A DNA stretch of 58,468 bases from Bacillota bacterium (GTDB lineage: Bacteria; Bacillota; Sulfobacillia; JAUYEF01): NCBI GenBank assembly GCA_030691635.1, contig JAUYEF010000141.1, positions 1 through 58,468 of the forward strand, read 5' to 3'. A program made the position numbers and the translations under genes. The notes below the pieces were generated by a model. The model was not told the DNA's origin and searched no databases. It was given only the letters and a program-made list of their open reading frames with translations. Positions 30,193-38,528 of the stretch are shown one piece after another (the stretch's first letter is position 1; the number at the start of each line of letters is the position of its first letter).

Positions 30193-30498
30193 TTGTTGCT
30201 GCTCGATGCGTGCAAGCGGGGCCGCCGGTACGTCGTTAAGAACATCGCGCCAACCAACGCGTCCTTGTTCAGCGACATCGGTCTGTTTGCCGGCCGGAGG
30301 TTTACAGTGGTGGACACGTTCCCGCTGCGAGGCCCCGTTATGATCGACCTCGGTGGATGCCTGATCGCGATCGCCCGGAGCGCGGCCGTCGAGGTTTGCG
30401 TCGATCCGGACGAGCAGGCCACACCGAAGCCTAGACCGCACGCCAGCACTCCCGGAGATGCTTCCCTTCAAATCCAGAGCGCTAAGCGTTATACTTGA
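30193..30498 (+). CDS. feoA: FeoA domain protein
   Basis: This 101-aa protein has an SH3-like FeoA domain in residues about 8-70: GRRYVVKNIAPTN, SLFSDIGLFAGRRFTVV (the D-x-G-L-x-x-G-x-x-V pattern), PLRGPVMIDLGGCLIAI and a final strand AAVEVCV. FeoA binds the FeoB cytosolic region and stimulates Fe2+ uptake. The C-terminal 30 residues are low-complexity. TTG 30193 has a poor SD (TGGTGG). It lies directly after feoB and 49 bp before acsC, so iron uptake and corrinoid iron-sulfur protein genes may share a transcript. Confidence 0.8.
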   Translation: MLLLDACKRGRRYVVKNIAPTNASLFSDIGLFAGRRFTVVDTFPLRGPVMIDLGGCLIAIARSAAVEVCVDPDEQATPKPRPHASTPGDASLQIQSAKRYT

Positions 30499-30547
30499 AA
30501 CCAAGCATGCGCTGCAATTGCGCCGGAATCACCAGGGGGACTCAATC

Positions 30548-31942
30548 TTGGCGCTGACTGGACTCGACGTCTTCAAACTGCTGCCGAAAACGAACTGCGG
30601 CGACTGCGGCACGCCGACATGCTTGGGTTTTGCCATGCAGGTAGCGTCGGGCAAATCGTCCTATGGCCTCTGCCCGCACCTCTCGGATGAGGCGAAAGCA
30701 CGCCTGATGGCGGCGTCTGAGCCTCCGATACGGCAGGTGAGCCTCGGCAGCGGGGATGCGAAAGCCGCCGCCGGTGGCGAGACCGTGCTTTTCCGGCATG
30801 AGAAGCGGTTTGTCAACCAGCCGCCTGTGTTTGTGGACATAGACGATACCGGTGCTGATGAGCGAGATGGGGGAGGGGCTACGCGGCACGCGGGTGTGGG
30901 CGAATGCGAGCCCATCGAGGCCCTAGCCACGCGTGTCGCATCTTTTCGGTACGAGCGGGTCGGACAAGCCTACCGGGCAGAAGGCCTGGTGCTGCGCCCT
31001 TCGACGACCGGGCAGGCGCGTAAAGCACTTGATCTGGCGATCCGCCTCGGCCTGATCCCCTTCTTCGAAGCCAACCTGGACACTCTCCAGCCCCTGCAAG
31101 ACGACCTGGGGAAGGCGGGCGCCCTGGTTGGGCCGGTCGAGGCCGAGGCACAGCTTGTGGGGGCATCGCGCCTGGATCGCGCCGGCTGCGCGGTCGTGTT
31201 GCGCGCGAGAGGCCTCGACGAGATGAGCGCTCTCGTGCAGGCATCCGGGCGCCGGGGTGTGGGGAGGCTGGTTCTCGAGTTCGACTGCGCGTCACACTAC
31301 GAGACCCTGTTCTGCCTGATCCAGGCCAGGAGGCTCGCCCTCAAGAAGGCCATGAGAGTCTTTGGCCACCCGTTGCTTGCAAGGGCGGACGCCCGGCTGG
31401 AAGAGCGCCACGGTGATCAGGTTGCTTTACAGGCAGCCGGTCTGATATCGCACTACGCAGGCGTGCTCGTTGTGCCACTTCTTCCTGCCGAGGCCATGCT
31501 CGCTCTTCTCACGTGGAGACACGACCTTTACAGCGATCCCGAGAGACCGGTCCAGGTCGAACCGACGTTGCGCCGGACCGGCGACCCCGGCCGCAACTCG
31601 CCTCTTTACATCACGACCAACTACTCGCTCACTTTCTATAGCGTTGAGAACGAAGTGCAGGCATCGCGCATTCCCAGCTACGTACTGCCTGTGGATACCG
31701 GCGGAACATCCGTGCTCACCGCGTGGGCCGCAGGCAAGTTCGGCGCAGAGCACGTTGCGGAAGCGATACAGACCTCCGGCGCGGGCGACATGCTGGACAC
31801 GAAAGTGGCGGTCATCCCTGGGTACGTGGCGACGATGGCACCCGCGCTTCAGGAACTGACCGGGTGGAAGGTGCTGGTGGGGCCCCAGGAGGCATCCGGC
31901 ATCCCCGCCTTTGCCAGGAAAAGGTTTCTGAGAGATGGATGA
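30548..31942 (+). CDS. acsC: corrinoid/iron-sulfur protein large subunit (CFeSP gamma)
   Basis: CFeSP carries a methyl group on cobalamin from methyltetrahydrofolate to acetyl-CoA synthase in the Wood-Ljungdahl pathway. The 464-aa gamma subunit begins with the [4Fe-4S] domain L-P-K-T-N-C-G-D-C-G-T-P-T-C-L-G-F-A with the fourth cysteine in YGLCPHLSD. The C-terminal corrinoid-binding part has YITTNYSLTFYSVENE, PVDTGGTSVLTAWAAGKFG and KVAVIPGYVA. A poorly conserved linker (residues about 60-115) is longer than usual. TTG 30548 follows AGGGGGA by seven bases. acsV overlaps its end by eight bases. acsA/acsB are not adjacent, unlike the Moorella operon. Confidence 0.92.
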   Translation: MALTGLDVFKLLPKTNCGDCGTPTCLGFAMQVASGKSSYGLCPHLSDEAKARLMAASEPPIRQVSLGSGDAKAAAGGETVLFRHEKRFVNQPPVFVDIDDTGADERDGGGATRHAGVGECEPIEALATRVASFRYERVGQAYRAEGLVLRPSTTGQARKALDLAIRLGLIPFFEANLDTLQPLQDDLGKAGALVGPVEAEAQLVGASRLDRAGCAVVLRARGLDEMSALVQASGRRGVGRLVLEFDCASHYETLFCLIQARRLALKKAMRVFGHPLLARADARLEERHGDQVALQAAGLISHYAGVLVVPLLPAEAMLALLTWRHDLYSDPERPVQVEPTLRRTGDPGRNSPLYITTNYSLTFYSVENEVQASRIPSYVLPVDTGGTSVLTAWAAGKFGAEHVAEAIQTSGAGDMLDTKVAVIPGYVATMAPALQELTGWKVLVGPQEASGIPAFARKRFLRDG

Positions 31943-33605
31943 AGCGGCGGGCGCGTCCCTGAGGATCCTGCCCGAAGGCACGGTATCTGCCGTGGCGAAG
32001 GGAACGTCGCTGCGGAGAGCGCTTCTCAGTGCGGGCGTTCCTGTGAGGGGCAACTGCGGCGGGCACGGGACCTGTGGGCAGTGCCGCGTCAGGGTGGACG
32101 GCCAATGGGTGCTCGCGTGCGACTATGCTGTCGAGCACAGTGTCACGGTGTTCGTGCCTGTCTCGAGCCGCGTTCCGCTCTCCAACCGCGTTCCGGTCTC
32201 CCGCCATGTGACGCCCGGGCGCTCACAGGTGTCGGGCGCGCGGCCCGGTTCTCGGGTTCGTAGCCCCATGCCAGAGACATCCCAGGCTGGGCCGGAGACG
32301 GATGTGGCGCTGGCAGTGGACATCGGCACGACGACGCTCTCGCTCTCCCTGGTCAGAGCCGGTCCTGTCGATGACTCATGCCAACCTGGCAACCGGCGCG
32401 CTCTCGCGACGAGATCGGTCTTCAACCCGCAGGTGGCGTTCGGTGATGACGTCATCACCCGGATCAACTATGCGCAGCAGAACCCAACCGGCCTGGCCGA
32501 GATGCGCCATGCAGTGGTTGAGGAGATCAACCACCTGACCATATCTCTGCTCGACGGCCTGCCCAATGGTCGAATCGTCCGTGCCGTCGTCTCGGGGAAC
32601 ACCACCATGCTGCGGATTCTTCTGGGCCTGGACCTGGAACCCGTCCGCCACGACAGCCTGGGCGACTGGGCGACGAGGGCACACAGCAGCAGCGCTGCCG
32701 CCCTGGGGCTGGACCTGGGCGGCGATCTTCCCGCGCTGGTCTTCCCGGTGGTGGCGGGCTGGGTCGGAGGCGACGTGGTCGCCGGCATTCTATCCAGCGG
32801 TATGTCCGAACACCCCGAAGTGCGGCTTCTGGTGGACCTCGGGACGAACGGCGAGATGGTGCTCGGCTGCAGAGACTGGCTGGTGGCCTTTTCATGCTCC
32901 GCCGGGCCCGCGTTCGAAGGCGGCGGCATCACCTGGGGGATGCCCGCTGGGCCGGGGGCGATAGACGCGGTGAGCGTGGACCCGCAAACGATGACAGTCC
33001 AGTGCAGTGTGATAGGGCAACGTGACCCTGAAGGGATTTGCGGTTCCGGGCTCATCTCTGCCCTGCGGTCGATGCTCGCTGCCGGCATCATCGACAGGTC
33101 AGGCCGTTTCCGAGGAGCCGGGCGCGCCGCTGGTGGCCCGGAAGCACCCGGAAGGCTACGCCTGGCCACATCAAACTGGGGTGAAGAGATCACCATCTGG
33201 GATCGGGACGTGTTGACTGCGATGAGGGCCAAGGCCGCCGTCTACGCAGGTATGAAGACACTCGAAGAAGAACTGGGCACGAGACTTGACTCGCTGGCCG
33301 AAGTGCTGGTGGCGGGAGGCTTCGGAAGCTCCATAGACATCGAGAGCGCCGTCGCCATTGGGTTGTTGCCGGACCTTCCTCGGTCAAGGTTCAGAGTCAT
33401 CGGCAACAGCTCGTTGCAGGGCGCGGCCGCCTGCGCCAGGTCGCCCGGCACCCTTTCTCAGGCCGAAGAGATCGCCAGGCGCGTCACCTACCTGGATCTT
33501 GTCGGGCATCCTCGTTTCCTTGACCAGTTCGTGAAGGCGATGTTCCTGCCGCACACGGACCTTAAGGAGTTCCCCAGCCAGCGTGACAGGTATCCAGGCC
33601 GGTAG
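31935..33605 (+). CDS. acsV: corrinoid protein reductive activator (RACo-like, ASKHA domain ferredoxin)
   Basis: RACo uses ATP to reduce inactive Co(II) of the corrinoid protein back to Co(I). The 556-aa product has an N-terminal [2Fe-2S] domain (GNCGGHGTCGQCRVRV with the last cysteine in VLACDY), a linker, and an ASKHA ATPase domain beginning VALAVDIGTTTLSLSLV, with AVVSGNTTMLRILLG, LLVDLGTNGEMVLG, SAGPAFEGGGI, EGICGSGLISAL and VAGGFGSSID. It is smaller than the roughly 630-aa characterised enzyme; the middle region (90-120) is reduced and holds a short repeat (RVPLSNRVPVSR). It overlaps acsC by eight bases and precedes acsD by 11, consistent with its role. Confidence 0.9.
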   Translation: MDEAAGASLRILPEGTVSAVAKGTSLRRALLSAGVPVRGNCGGHGTCGQCRVRVDGQWVLACDYAVEHSVTVFVPVSSRVPLSNRVPVSRHVTPGRSQVSGARPGSRVRSPMPETSQAGPETDVALAVDIGTTTLSLSLVRAGPVDDSCQPGNRRALATRSVFNPQVAFGDDVITRINYAQQNPTGLAEMRHAVVEEINHLTISLLDGLPNGRIVRAVVSGNTTMLRILLGLDLEPVRHDSLGDWATRAHSSSAAALGLDLGGDLPALVFPVVAGWVGGDVVAGILSSGMSEHPEVRLLVDLGTNGEMVLGCRDWLVAFSCSAGPAFEGGGITWGMPAGPGAIDAVSVDPQTMTVQCSVIGQRDPEGICGSGLISALRSMLAAGIIDRSGRFRGAGRAAGGPEAPGRLRLATSNWGEEITIWDRDVLTAMRAKAAVYAGMKTLEEELGTRLDSLAEVLVAGGFGSSIDIESAVAIGLLPDLPRSRFRVIGNSSLQGAAACARSPGTLSQAEEIARRVTYLDLVGHPRFLDQFVKAMFLPHTDLKEFPSQRDRYPGR

Positions 33606-33616
33606 GGGCAGGAGAG

Positions 33617-34621
33617 GTGGTTTCGCGGTTGCATCTTCAGATCGAGAGACACAGGGGCAGGATAGCAGCTGTGAACATTGGGACGCGCCGCCCCGTCTCT
33701 GTCGGTGGCGACGCCAGCCTGCCCTACTACCACTTTGAGTCCAGAGCGGCGCACAGGCCGCTCATCGCCATCGAGGTTCCTGAGCGCGCGTCTTCGTGGC
33801 CGGATGCCCTGGTCAAGAAGGCGGGAAGCGCCGCGGCCGCTGGTCCGGGAGCATGGGCCAGACGGGCAGCCGACGGCGGAGCCGGCCTCGTGTGCATCAG
33901 GATTGCGGAGCGGGAGAGTGCGGATGAGTCTCTGGCTCTGGACGCTCTTCGCGCGGTCGAGGATGTGGTTTGCTCTGTGGAACTGCCCGTCATGGTGGCA
34001 GGAACCGGCCGCCCGGACATCGACAACGCGATCTTGCCCGCCATAGCCGAGCGGTTCAAGGGTGAAAACCTGGCTCTGGGGAGCGCCACGCAGGACAACT
34101 ACGCGCCGCTGACCAGGGCCTGCATAGACCACGGGCATGTCATCGTTGCGGAGTCGCCCATCGACATCAACATATGCAAGCAGCTGAACATCCTCATATC
34201 TGAGGCAGGGCTGCCGCTTAACCGTATCCTGATCGACCCCACCACGGGTGGGTTGGGCTACGGGATCGAGTACACATACTCCATAATGGAAAAGGCCCGG
34301 CTTGCCGCGCTGTCTGGTGACCGGATGCTCGCCTGTCCCGTCGTGTGCTTCGTCGGCAAGGAGACCTGGAAGCTCAAGGAGGCGTCCGTATCCGGACCGG
34401 AAACGGTCGCCTGGGGTGATCCGGGACGGCGGGGGACGCTCTGGGAGTCGGTCGCGGCATCTGCGCTGCTGGGGGCAGGCGCTCACATCGTGGTGATGAG
34501 AGATGTGGAGGCTGCAGCGCAGGTGAGAACCCACATCGATACGCTCTGGCGGCAATCGCAGGAAAAAGAAGAGAAGCAAGACGACCCATCGGACGGCGGA
34601 CAGACACAAGCAGGGGAGTGA
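33617..34621 (+). CDS. acsD: corrinoid/iron-sulfur protein small subunit (CFeSP delta)
   Basis: The delta subunit pairs with AcsC and shapes the corrinoid site. The protein (334 aa) follows the family: FESRAAHRPLIAIEVPE, ARRAADGGAGLVCIRI, PVMVAGTGRPDIDNAILP, NLALGSATQDNYAPL, VIVAESPIDINICKQLNIL, RILIDPTTGGLGYGIEYTYSIMEKARL, and a glycine-rich LWESVAASALLGAGAHIVVMRD. It is a TIM barrel without metal-binding cysteine clusters, as expected. The C-terminus ends in a charged tail (QEKEEKQDDPSDGG). GTG 33617 follows CAGGAGAG. acsE starts three bases after its stop. Confidence 0.93.
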   Translation: MVSRLHLQIERHRGRIAAVNIGTRRPVSVGGDASLPYYHFESRAAHRPLIAIEVPERASSWPDALVKKAGSAAAAGPGAWARRAADGGAGLVCIRIAERESADESLALDALRAVEDVVCSVELPVMVAGTGRPDIDNAILPAIAERFKGENLALGSATQDNYAPLTRACIDHGHVIVAESPIDINICKQLNILISEAGLPLNRILIDPTTGGLGYGIEYTYSIMEKARLAALSGDRMLACPVVCFVGKETWKLKEASVSGPETVAWGDPGRRGTLWESVAASALLGAGAHIVVMRDVEAAAQVRTHIDTLWRQSQEKEEKQDDPSDGGQTQAGE

Positions 34622-34624
34622 CTG

Positions 34625-35437
34625 GTGTTGATCCTCATAGGCGAGCGCATCAACGGCACCTACAAAGACATAGGCAGAGCCGTCAAGAACAGGAATCCGG
34701 AACCGGTTAGGGATTGGGCCTTGCGCCAGGCCGGCCAGGGAGCGGACTATCTCGACCTGAACGTCGGCACCCTTTCAAGCGACCCGGTCGAAGCCATGAA
34801 ATGGCTGGCTCTCACGGTGCGCGAAGTCACGGACTGCCCACTGTGCTTTGACTCGCCGGATCCGGATGTGATACGCGCCGGGCTGGAGATCGGAGGCGAA
34901 GGCTCCATCATCAACTCTTGCTCGGCTGAACGCGGGAGGATCGAGTCGCTTTTCCCCGTGGCGCACAAGTTCGGGGCACGGGTCATAGGCCTCACGATGA
35001 ACGAGCGGGGCATACCCAGAGACGCCGACTCCCGGATGGCCCTCGCCATGGAACTCGTCGCCGCGGCGGACGAGTTCGGGCTGCCTGCCGACGACCTCTT
35101 GATAGACCCCCTGCTCCTGCCCGTCGGGGTAGCTCAGGAGCATGCCTCTGAGGCGCTGAAGACCATCTCTGCCGTCAAGATGCTCTCGAACCCACCGCCT
35201 CGCACCGTGGTTGGGCTCTCGAACATCTCGCAGAGGACCTTTGACCGGTCGCTGATCAACAGGACCTTCCTGGTGATGGCCATGGCTGTCGGGCTCGATG
35301 CAGCGATCCTGGATGTCTCTGACGACTCACTGCTTGACGCGATCGCGACCGCGAGGATACTCCTGAACCAGGAGATCTACGCCGACTCCTACATCAAGCT
35401 GTTCAGGTCGAGAAAACAGGACCGGCAATCACCTTGA
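34625..35437 (+). CDS. acsE: methyltetrahydrofolate:corrinoid/iron-sulfur protein methyltransferase
   Basis: AcsE moves the methyl of 5-methyltetrahydrofolate to CFeSP. The 270-aa protein is a pterin-binding TIM barrel: LILIGERINGTYKDI at the start, YLDLNVGTLSSDPVEAMKWL (the D-x-N motif), CFDSPDPDVIRAGLE, SIINSCSAERGRIE with the conserved asparagine, GLTMNERGIP, LLIDPLLLPVG and VGLSNISQRTFDRSLINRTFL. TTG 34625 follows AGGGGAG. It closes the acsCVDE set, and its 3' end overlaps the convergent riboflavin-transporter gene by nine bases. In a non-acetogen it could feed methyl groups in either direction, depending on whether acetyl-CoA is made or oxidised. Confidence 0.94.
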   Translation: MLILIGERINGTYKDIGRAVKNRNPEPVRDWALRQAGQGADYLDLNVGTLSSDPVEAMKWLALTVREVTDCPLCFDSPDPDVIRAGLEIGGEGSIINSCSAERGRIESLFPVAHKFGARVIGLTMNERGIPRDADSRMALAMELVAAADEFGLPADDLLIDPLLLPVGVAQEHASEALKTISAVKMLSNPPPRTVVGLSNISQRTFDRSLINRTFLVMAMAVGLDAAILDVSDDSLLDAIATARILLNQEIYADSYIKLFRSRKQDRQSP

Positions 35438-35908
35438 GGTCTTGAAAGCTCTTGATGCCGCCGGGATCAGCGCAAGCGCAACGATGATACCGACAGCCGT
35501 CTGGGCGATGTTGCCCGCGGTTTCCACCAGCGCAGCGCGCGGGTCGTAGATGACCGCCGTGGCGATGGTGTACCCCACCACCGTGATCGCGGCTCCGAGC
35601 ACCATCGCCACGAGCCTCCGGGAGGGCTTGCCAAGGGCGACGGCGCCCACTACATAGCCGGCGATCCCTTTGATCACCAGCGTCCAGGGCGCCCAGTGGG
35701 CCGCGTTGCCCAGGTAATCGGCCAGTGCGGAGCCCAGCGCCCCAGCCGCGGCCGCCGGGCCCGGCCCGAGCACGATCGCCGCGGTGTAGATGAACCCGTC
35801 TCCCAGGTGGTAATAGCCGGTCGGCCCGGGGATTTTGGGCAGAAGTGTGCCGACCGTGATCAGCGCGGCGAACAGGGCCGATGTCACAAGTAGCCTTGTC
35901 CCGATCAA
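35429..35908 (-). CDS. ribU: ECF transporter S component, riboflavin-specific (RibU-like)
   Basis: S components bind a vitamin in the membrane and dock to a shared ECF energy module. This 159-aa protein has five to six hydrophobic segments: LLVTSALFAALITVGTLLP, GYYHLGDGFIYTAAIVLGPGPAAAAGALGSALADYLG (two segments), WTLVIKGIAGYVVGAVALG and a last VGIIVALALIPA. The H-L-G-D-G and K-G-I-A-G-Y motifs are typical of S components. Riboflavin is inferred from the FMN riboswitch directly upstream. TTG 35908 follows AAGGAGGG. No EcfA/EcfT is nearby, so it would use the group II shared module. It is shorter than typical RibU (about 190 aa). Confidence 0.85.
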   Translation of the reverse strand: MIGTRLLVTSALFAALITVGTLLPKIPGPTGYYHLGDGFIYTAAIVLGPGPAAAAGALGSALADYLGNAAHWAPWTLVIKGIAGYVVGAVALGKPSRRLVAMVLGAAITVVGYTIATAVIYDPRAALVETAGNIAQTAVGIIVALALIPAASRAFKTSR

Positions 35909-35938
35909 TACACTACCCTCCTTGTGCTCTTTCGAGCC

Positions 35939-35972
35939 GGAAAAACGAACTGCCCCGGAGCCTTCCGGGGCA
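35939..35972 (-). terminator. riboswitch-controlled intrinsic terminator before ribU
   Basis: On the minus strand TGCCCCGGA and TCCGGGGCA pair over nine bases around AGGC, then GTTCGTTTTT follows. It lies between the FMN aptamer and the ribU SD, so it is the expression platform: FMN binding should favour this terminator. Confidence 0.85.
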
Positions 35973-36014
35973 TGTCAGGGGAGTGCTTCTGGACCGGCAA
36001 TCGCCGGTGACCAG

Positions 36015-36153
36015 GCCTTCTCCCAATCAGACTGTACTGTCGGTGCCGGGATCTCACCGGACTCAACCGATGGGGCTGTCGGACTTGTCCCTTGCGGGCA
36101 TCACCGCCGGTCAGGAATCGGGCGCTATTGCGCCCTCACCGTTCCCCGAAGGC
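36015..36153 (-). promoter_or_regulatory. FMN riboswitch (RFN element)
   Basis: On the minus strand the element opens with GCCTTCGGGGAACGGTGA, contains the diagnostic ACCGGCGGTGAT and AAGTCCGAC, then GAGATCCCGGCACCGACAG-type and AGTCTG sequence, and ends GGGAGAAGGC. The terminal GCCTTC and GAAGGC form P1. This is the FMN aptamer that senses flavin mononucleotide. It is followed by an intrinsic terminator and the ribU gene. One variable helix (GGGCGCAATAGCGCCC) is a perfect hairpin. Match is by consensus recall, not a covariance search. Confidence 0.92.
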
Positions 36154-36163
36154 TTCCAACTGG

Positions 36164-36192
36164 ATTCTAGCACTTCTGACTTCGCGCAACAA
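36164..36192 (-). promoter_or_regulatory. promoter of the FMN riboswitch-ribU unit
   Basis: On the minus strand TTGTTG (36192-36187) and TAGAAT (36169-36164) are 17 bp apart. Initiation near 36157 would begin the transcript right at the first base of the riboswitch P1 helix. Confidence 0.65.
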
Positions 36193-36239
36193 CCCGTGGA
36201 CATGCACCCCTCCCACCGGCAGCGCCCCGGGAACCCACC

Positions 36240-37025
36240 TCACGCCATCTTGCGGTAGAAGAACGGCCCGCACGGCGCGAACCCGGCGGATGCCGAGTTC
36301 AGGATGCTCTCGGTGCTGCCCACGAACAGGAAACCTCCCGGCTTCAGCGACCTGCTGAGGCCGCCCACGACTCTGGCCTTGGCCTCGTCGGAGAGGTATA
36401 TCAACACATTGCGGCACGCGACGAGGTCCAGCCCCTGGGGAAAGGGACTTGACAGGAGGTTATGCGCGCGGAAGAATACAGCGGCACGGAGCGCCGGGTG
36501 GACGCTGAAGCCTCTTCCTGACGGGACAAGGTACCGTTGCCTCCGGGCCTCGGACACGAGCGCCACGTCGCGTGCGGGGTACCAGCCATCATCCGCGGTC
36601 CTCAGGATCATCTCGTCCATGTCGGTGGCCTGAACGGCGAAACCGCCGGGTATCACGTCTTCGAGCATCATGGCGAGGGAATAGGCCTCAGCTCCGTTCG
36701 CGCAGCCCGCGCTCCAGACCCTGAGGTTCCGGCAGGCAAGGAGAGGCAGCACTTCTTTCTCAAGATACTCGAATCTCTCGGGATTTCGGAAGAACTGCGT
36801 CACCTTGATACCGAGGAACGCGCGCAGTTCCCCGAGCTTTTCGGGGTGTCTCCTCAACAGCACAGCATACTGGGCAAAGCCCTCGGCCCCGGACCTGGCC
36901 GTCAGTATGCGGAGCCGGCGGAAGAGCTGGTGCGGCCGGTAGGACATCAAATCCCAGCCCTCATGGGCCATCACGACCCTGCGGAGAAGCTCGAAGCCGG
37001 GCGGCGCTGTGCCATCGTCAGCCAC
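36240..37025 (-). CDS. cheR: chemotaxis protein methyltransferase CheR
   Basis: CheR methylates glutamates of chemoreceptors with S-adenosylmethionine, for adaptation. The 261-aa protein has the N-terminal helical domain (FELLRRVVMAHEGWDLMSYRPHQL cut by a proline), IKVTQFFRNPERFEYLEKEVLP, the SAM site RVWSAGCANGAEAYSLAMML, ATDMDEMIL, and DLVACRNVLIYLSDEAK followed by FLFVGSTESI. The usual G-C-S-x-G-E-E-P-Y-S is here G-C-A-N-G-A-E-A-Y-S, a mild change. The GTG at 37025 lies in the last codons of cheB (8-bp overlap), so the pair is coupled. It is the last gene of the operon. Confidence 0.9.
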   Translation of the reverse strand: MADDGTAPPGFELLRRVVMAHEGWDLMSYRPHQLFRRLRILTARSGAEGFAQYAVLLRRHPEKLGELRAFLGIKVTQFFRNPERFEYLEKEVLPLLACRNLRVWSAGCANGAEAYSLAMMLEDVIPGGFAVQATDMDEMILRTADDGWYPARDVALVSEARRQRYLVPSGRGFSVHPALRAAVFFRAHNLLSSPFPQGLDLVACRNVLIYLSDEAKARVVGGLSRSLKPGGFLFVGSTESILNSASAGFAPCGPFFYRKMA

Positions 37026-38082
37026 AGCACACAACCTGCCTGATGGCCCCGGCCATCCCGGTGATGGGAGCGCGTCCGTCCACAACTCCCATGGCGAGAG
37101 CGGCTCTGGGCATGCCCCACACGACGCAGGTCGATTCGTCTTCGACGAGCGTCATGCCCCCTGCGCGCTTGACCTGAGCCATTCCCCTGGCCCCGTCCGC
37201 CCCCATGCCGGTGAGAATCACCCCAAGCACGCGCGGACCTGCCCACTTCGCGGCGGACTCAAACAAGACGTCCACCGAAGGCCTGACACCGTGCAACGGT
37301 GGCCCGTCGTCAAGGAGGGCCCTGAGTTCGCGGTCGATCCGCATGTGTCTGCCGCCAGGAGCTATGTAGGCTGCGCCGGCTTCCAGGAATTGACCGTCTC
37401 CAGCTTCTGACACGGGCACCGCTGAGCACCGGTTCAGGCGGGCCGCCAGTGCGCGGGTGAATCCCTCTGGCATGTGCTGCACCACCGCGATACGCGCGTT
37501 TAAGACTCCCAGCCCTGAGAAGAGCTCGACAAGCGCCGCGGGACCGCCGGTCGAACAGCCGATGAGGATGGTCCACGCAGGCTCGTCGCTTGGTCTGGCC
37601 ACACCGCAAGAGTCGTCGGCGACAGGGGGAGGCGCAGGCGCCCGAGGCCTTGTGAGAAGCGCCGCCCGGATTTTCTGCAGCACGACGTGCTGCAGGTCCA
37701 GCAAGTCTCGTGAGGCGGCGCCGGTCGGCTTTGTGACGAAGTCGACCGCCCCAGCCGAGAGGGCGTCCACGGTGGCCTGTGACCCAGAGCGCGTCAGGCT
37801 GGACAGCATAACGATGGGCGTTGGCCGGAGCGCCATTATCTTCCTGGTGGCTTCGATCCCGTTTGAGGCCGGCATCTCAACGTCCATCGTTATGACATCC
37901 GGCTGCAGGTCGAGCGCCTTCTGCACCGCGTCGACCCCGTCACGCGCGGTTCCGGCCATAACCAGCGATGGGTCGGTGTCCACAATCCTGGACACTATTC
38001 CACGCATGAAGGCCGAATCGTCCACGACCAGGACTCTCAGCTTCCGACCCGCCTCCGGGCCCCCTCCGCCGTGGCGCTGCAT
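37018..38082 (-). CDS. cheB: chemotaxis response regulator protein-glutamate methylesterase CheB
   Basis: CheB removes receptor methyl groups when phosphorylated by CheA. The protein (354 aa) has a receiver domain (LRVLVVDDSAFMRGIV; phospho-acceptor in VITMDVEMPASNG; K in DFVTKP), a proline-rich linker (PRAPAPPPVADD), and a methylesterase domain with ILIGCSTGGPAALVEL (serine), VVQHMPEGFT (histidine) and ILTGMGADGARG (aspartate). ATG 38082 is chosen because AAGGCGGTG, close to the ideal SD, lies six bases upstream; a GTG at 38091 overlaps that SD. It follows cheY by 18 bp and overlaps cheR. Confidence 0.94.
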   Translation of the reverse strand: MQRHGGGGPEAGRKLRVLVVDDSAFMRGIVSRIVDTDPSLVMAGTARDGVDAVQKALDLQPDVITMDVEMPASNGIEATRKIMALRPTPIVMLSSLTRSGSQATVDALSAGAVDFVTKPTGAASRDLLDLQHVVLQKIRAALLTRPRAPAPPPVADDSCGVARPSDEPAWTILIGCSTGGPAALVELFSGLGVLNARIAVVQHMPEGFTRALAARLNRCSAVPVSEAGDGQFLEAGAAYIAPGGRHMRIDRELRALLDDGPPLHGVRPSVDVLFESAAKWAGPRVLGVILTGMGADGARGMAQVKRAGGMTLVEDESTCVVWGMPRAALAMGVVDGRAPITGMAGAIRQVVCCG

Positions 38083-38100
38083 GCCAGGCACCGCCTTCCG

Positions 38101-38463
38101 TCACTTTCGATTCAGGTGTCTTTTCAGGGCTTCAAGCAGTTTCTCCGGGGCGAACGGCTTGACGATGAAATCCACTGCGCCGGCCTTGATGGCCTGGAGG
38201 ACGACTGCTTGCTGGCCCAGGGCGGAGCACATTATCACCCTGGCCGCATCATCAAGCCGCCTGATCTCCCTGAGGGCGTCGAGGCCGTCCATCACAGGCA
38301 TCGTGATGTCCATCAGCACCACATCCGGCCGGAAGGTCCCGTAGCGCCTGACAGCTTCCTCTCCGTTGGACGCTTCAGCGATTTCGTAACCGGCCTCCGA
38401 CAACAGTCTGGAGTTCCTGGCCCTGACGAAGGCCGCATCGTCCGCGATCAGGACCTTTGTCAC
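38101..38463 (-). CDS. cheY: chemotaxis response regulator CheY
   Basis: CheY is a single-domain receiver that, once phosphorylated by CheA, alters motor rotation. The 120-aa protein has the acidic pair in VLIADDAAFVRARN, the phospho-aspartate in DVVLMDITMPVMDG, the threonine/serine position in IMCSALGQQ, and the lysine in FIVKPFAPEKLLEAL. In the usual I-V-D-D-S position it has I-A-D-D-A. GTG 38463 is preferred because GGGGTG lies six bases upstream; GTG 38472 is also in frame. It sits between cheA and cheB, which supports a chemotaxis role over a generic receiver. Confidence 0.87.
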   Translation of the reverse strand: MTKVLIADDAAFVRARNSRLLSEAGYEIAEASNGEEAVRRYGTFRPDVVLMDITMPVMDGLDALREIRRLDDAARVIMCSALGQQAVVLQAIKAGAVDFIVKPFAPEKLLEALKRHLNRK

Positions 38464-38528
38464 AGATAACACCCCATTCTGGCTGAAGGCGTCAAGAGCG
38501 GACGGGGATGGACGGCAGGGCGCAAAGG

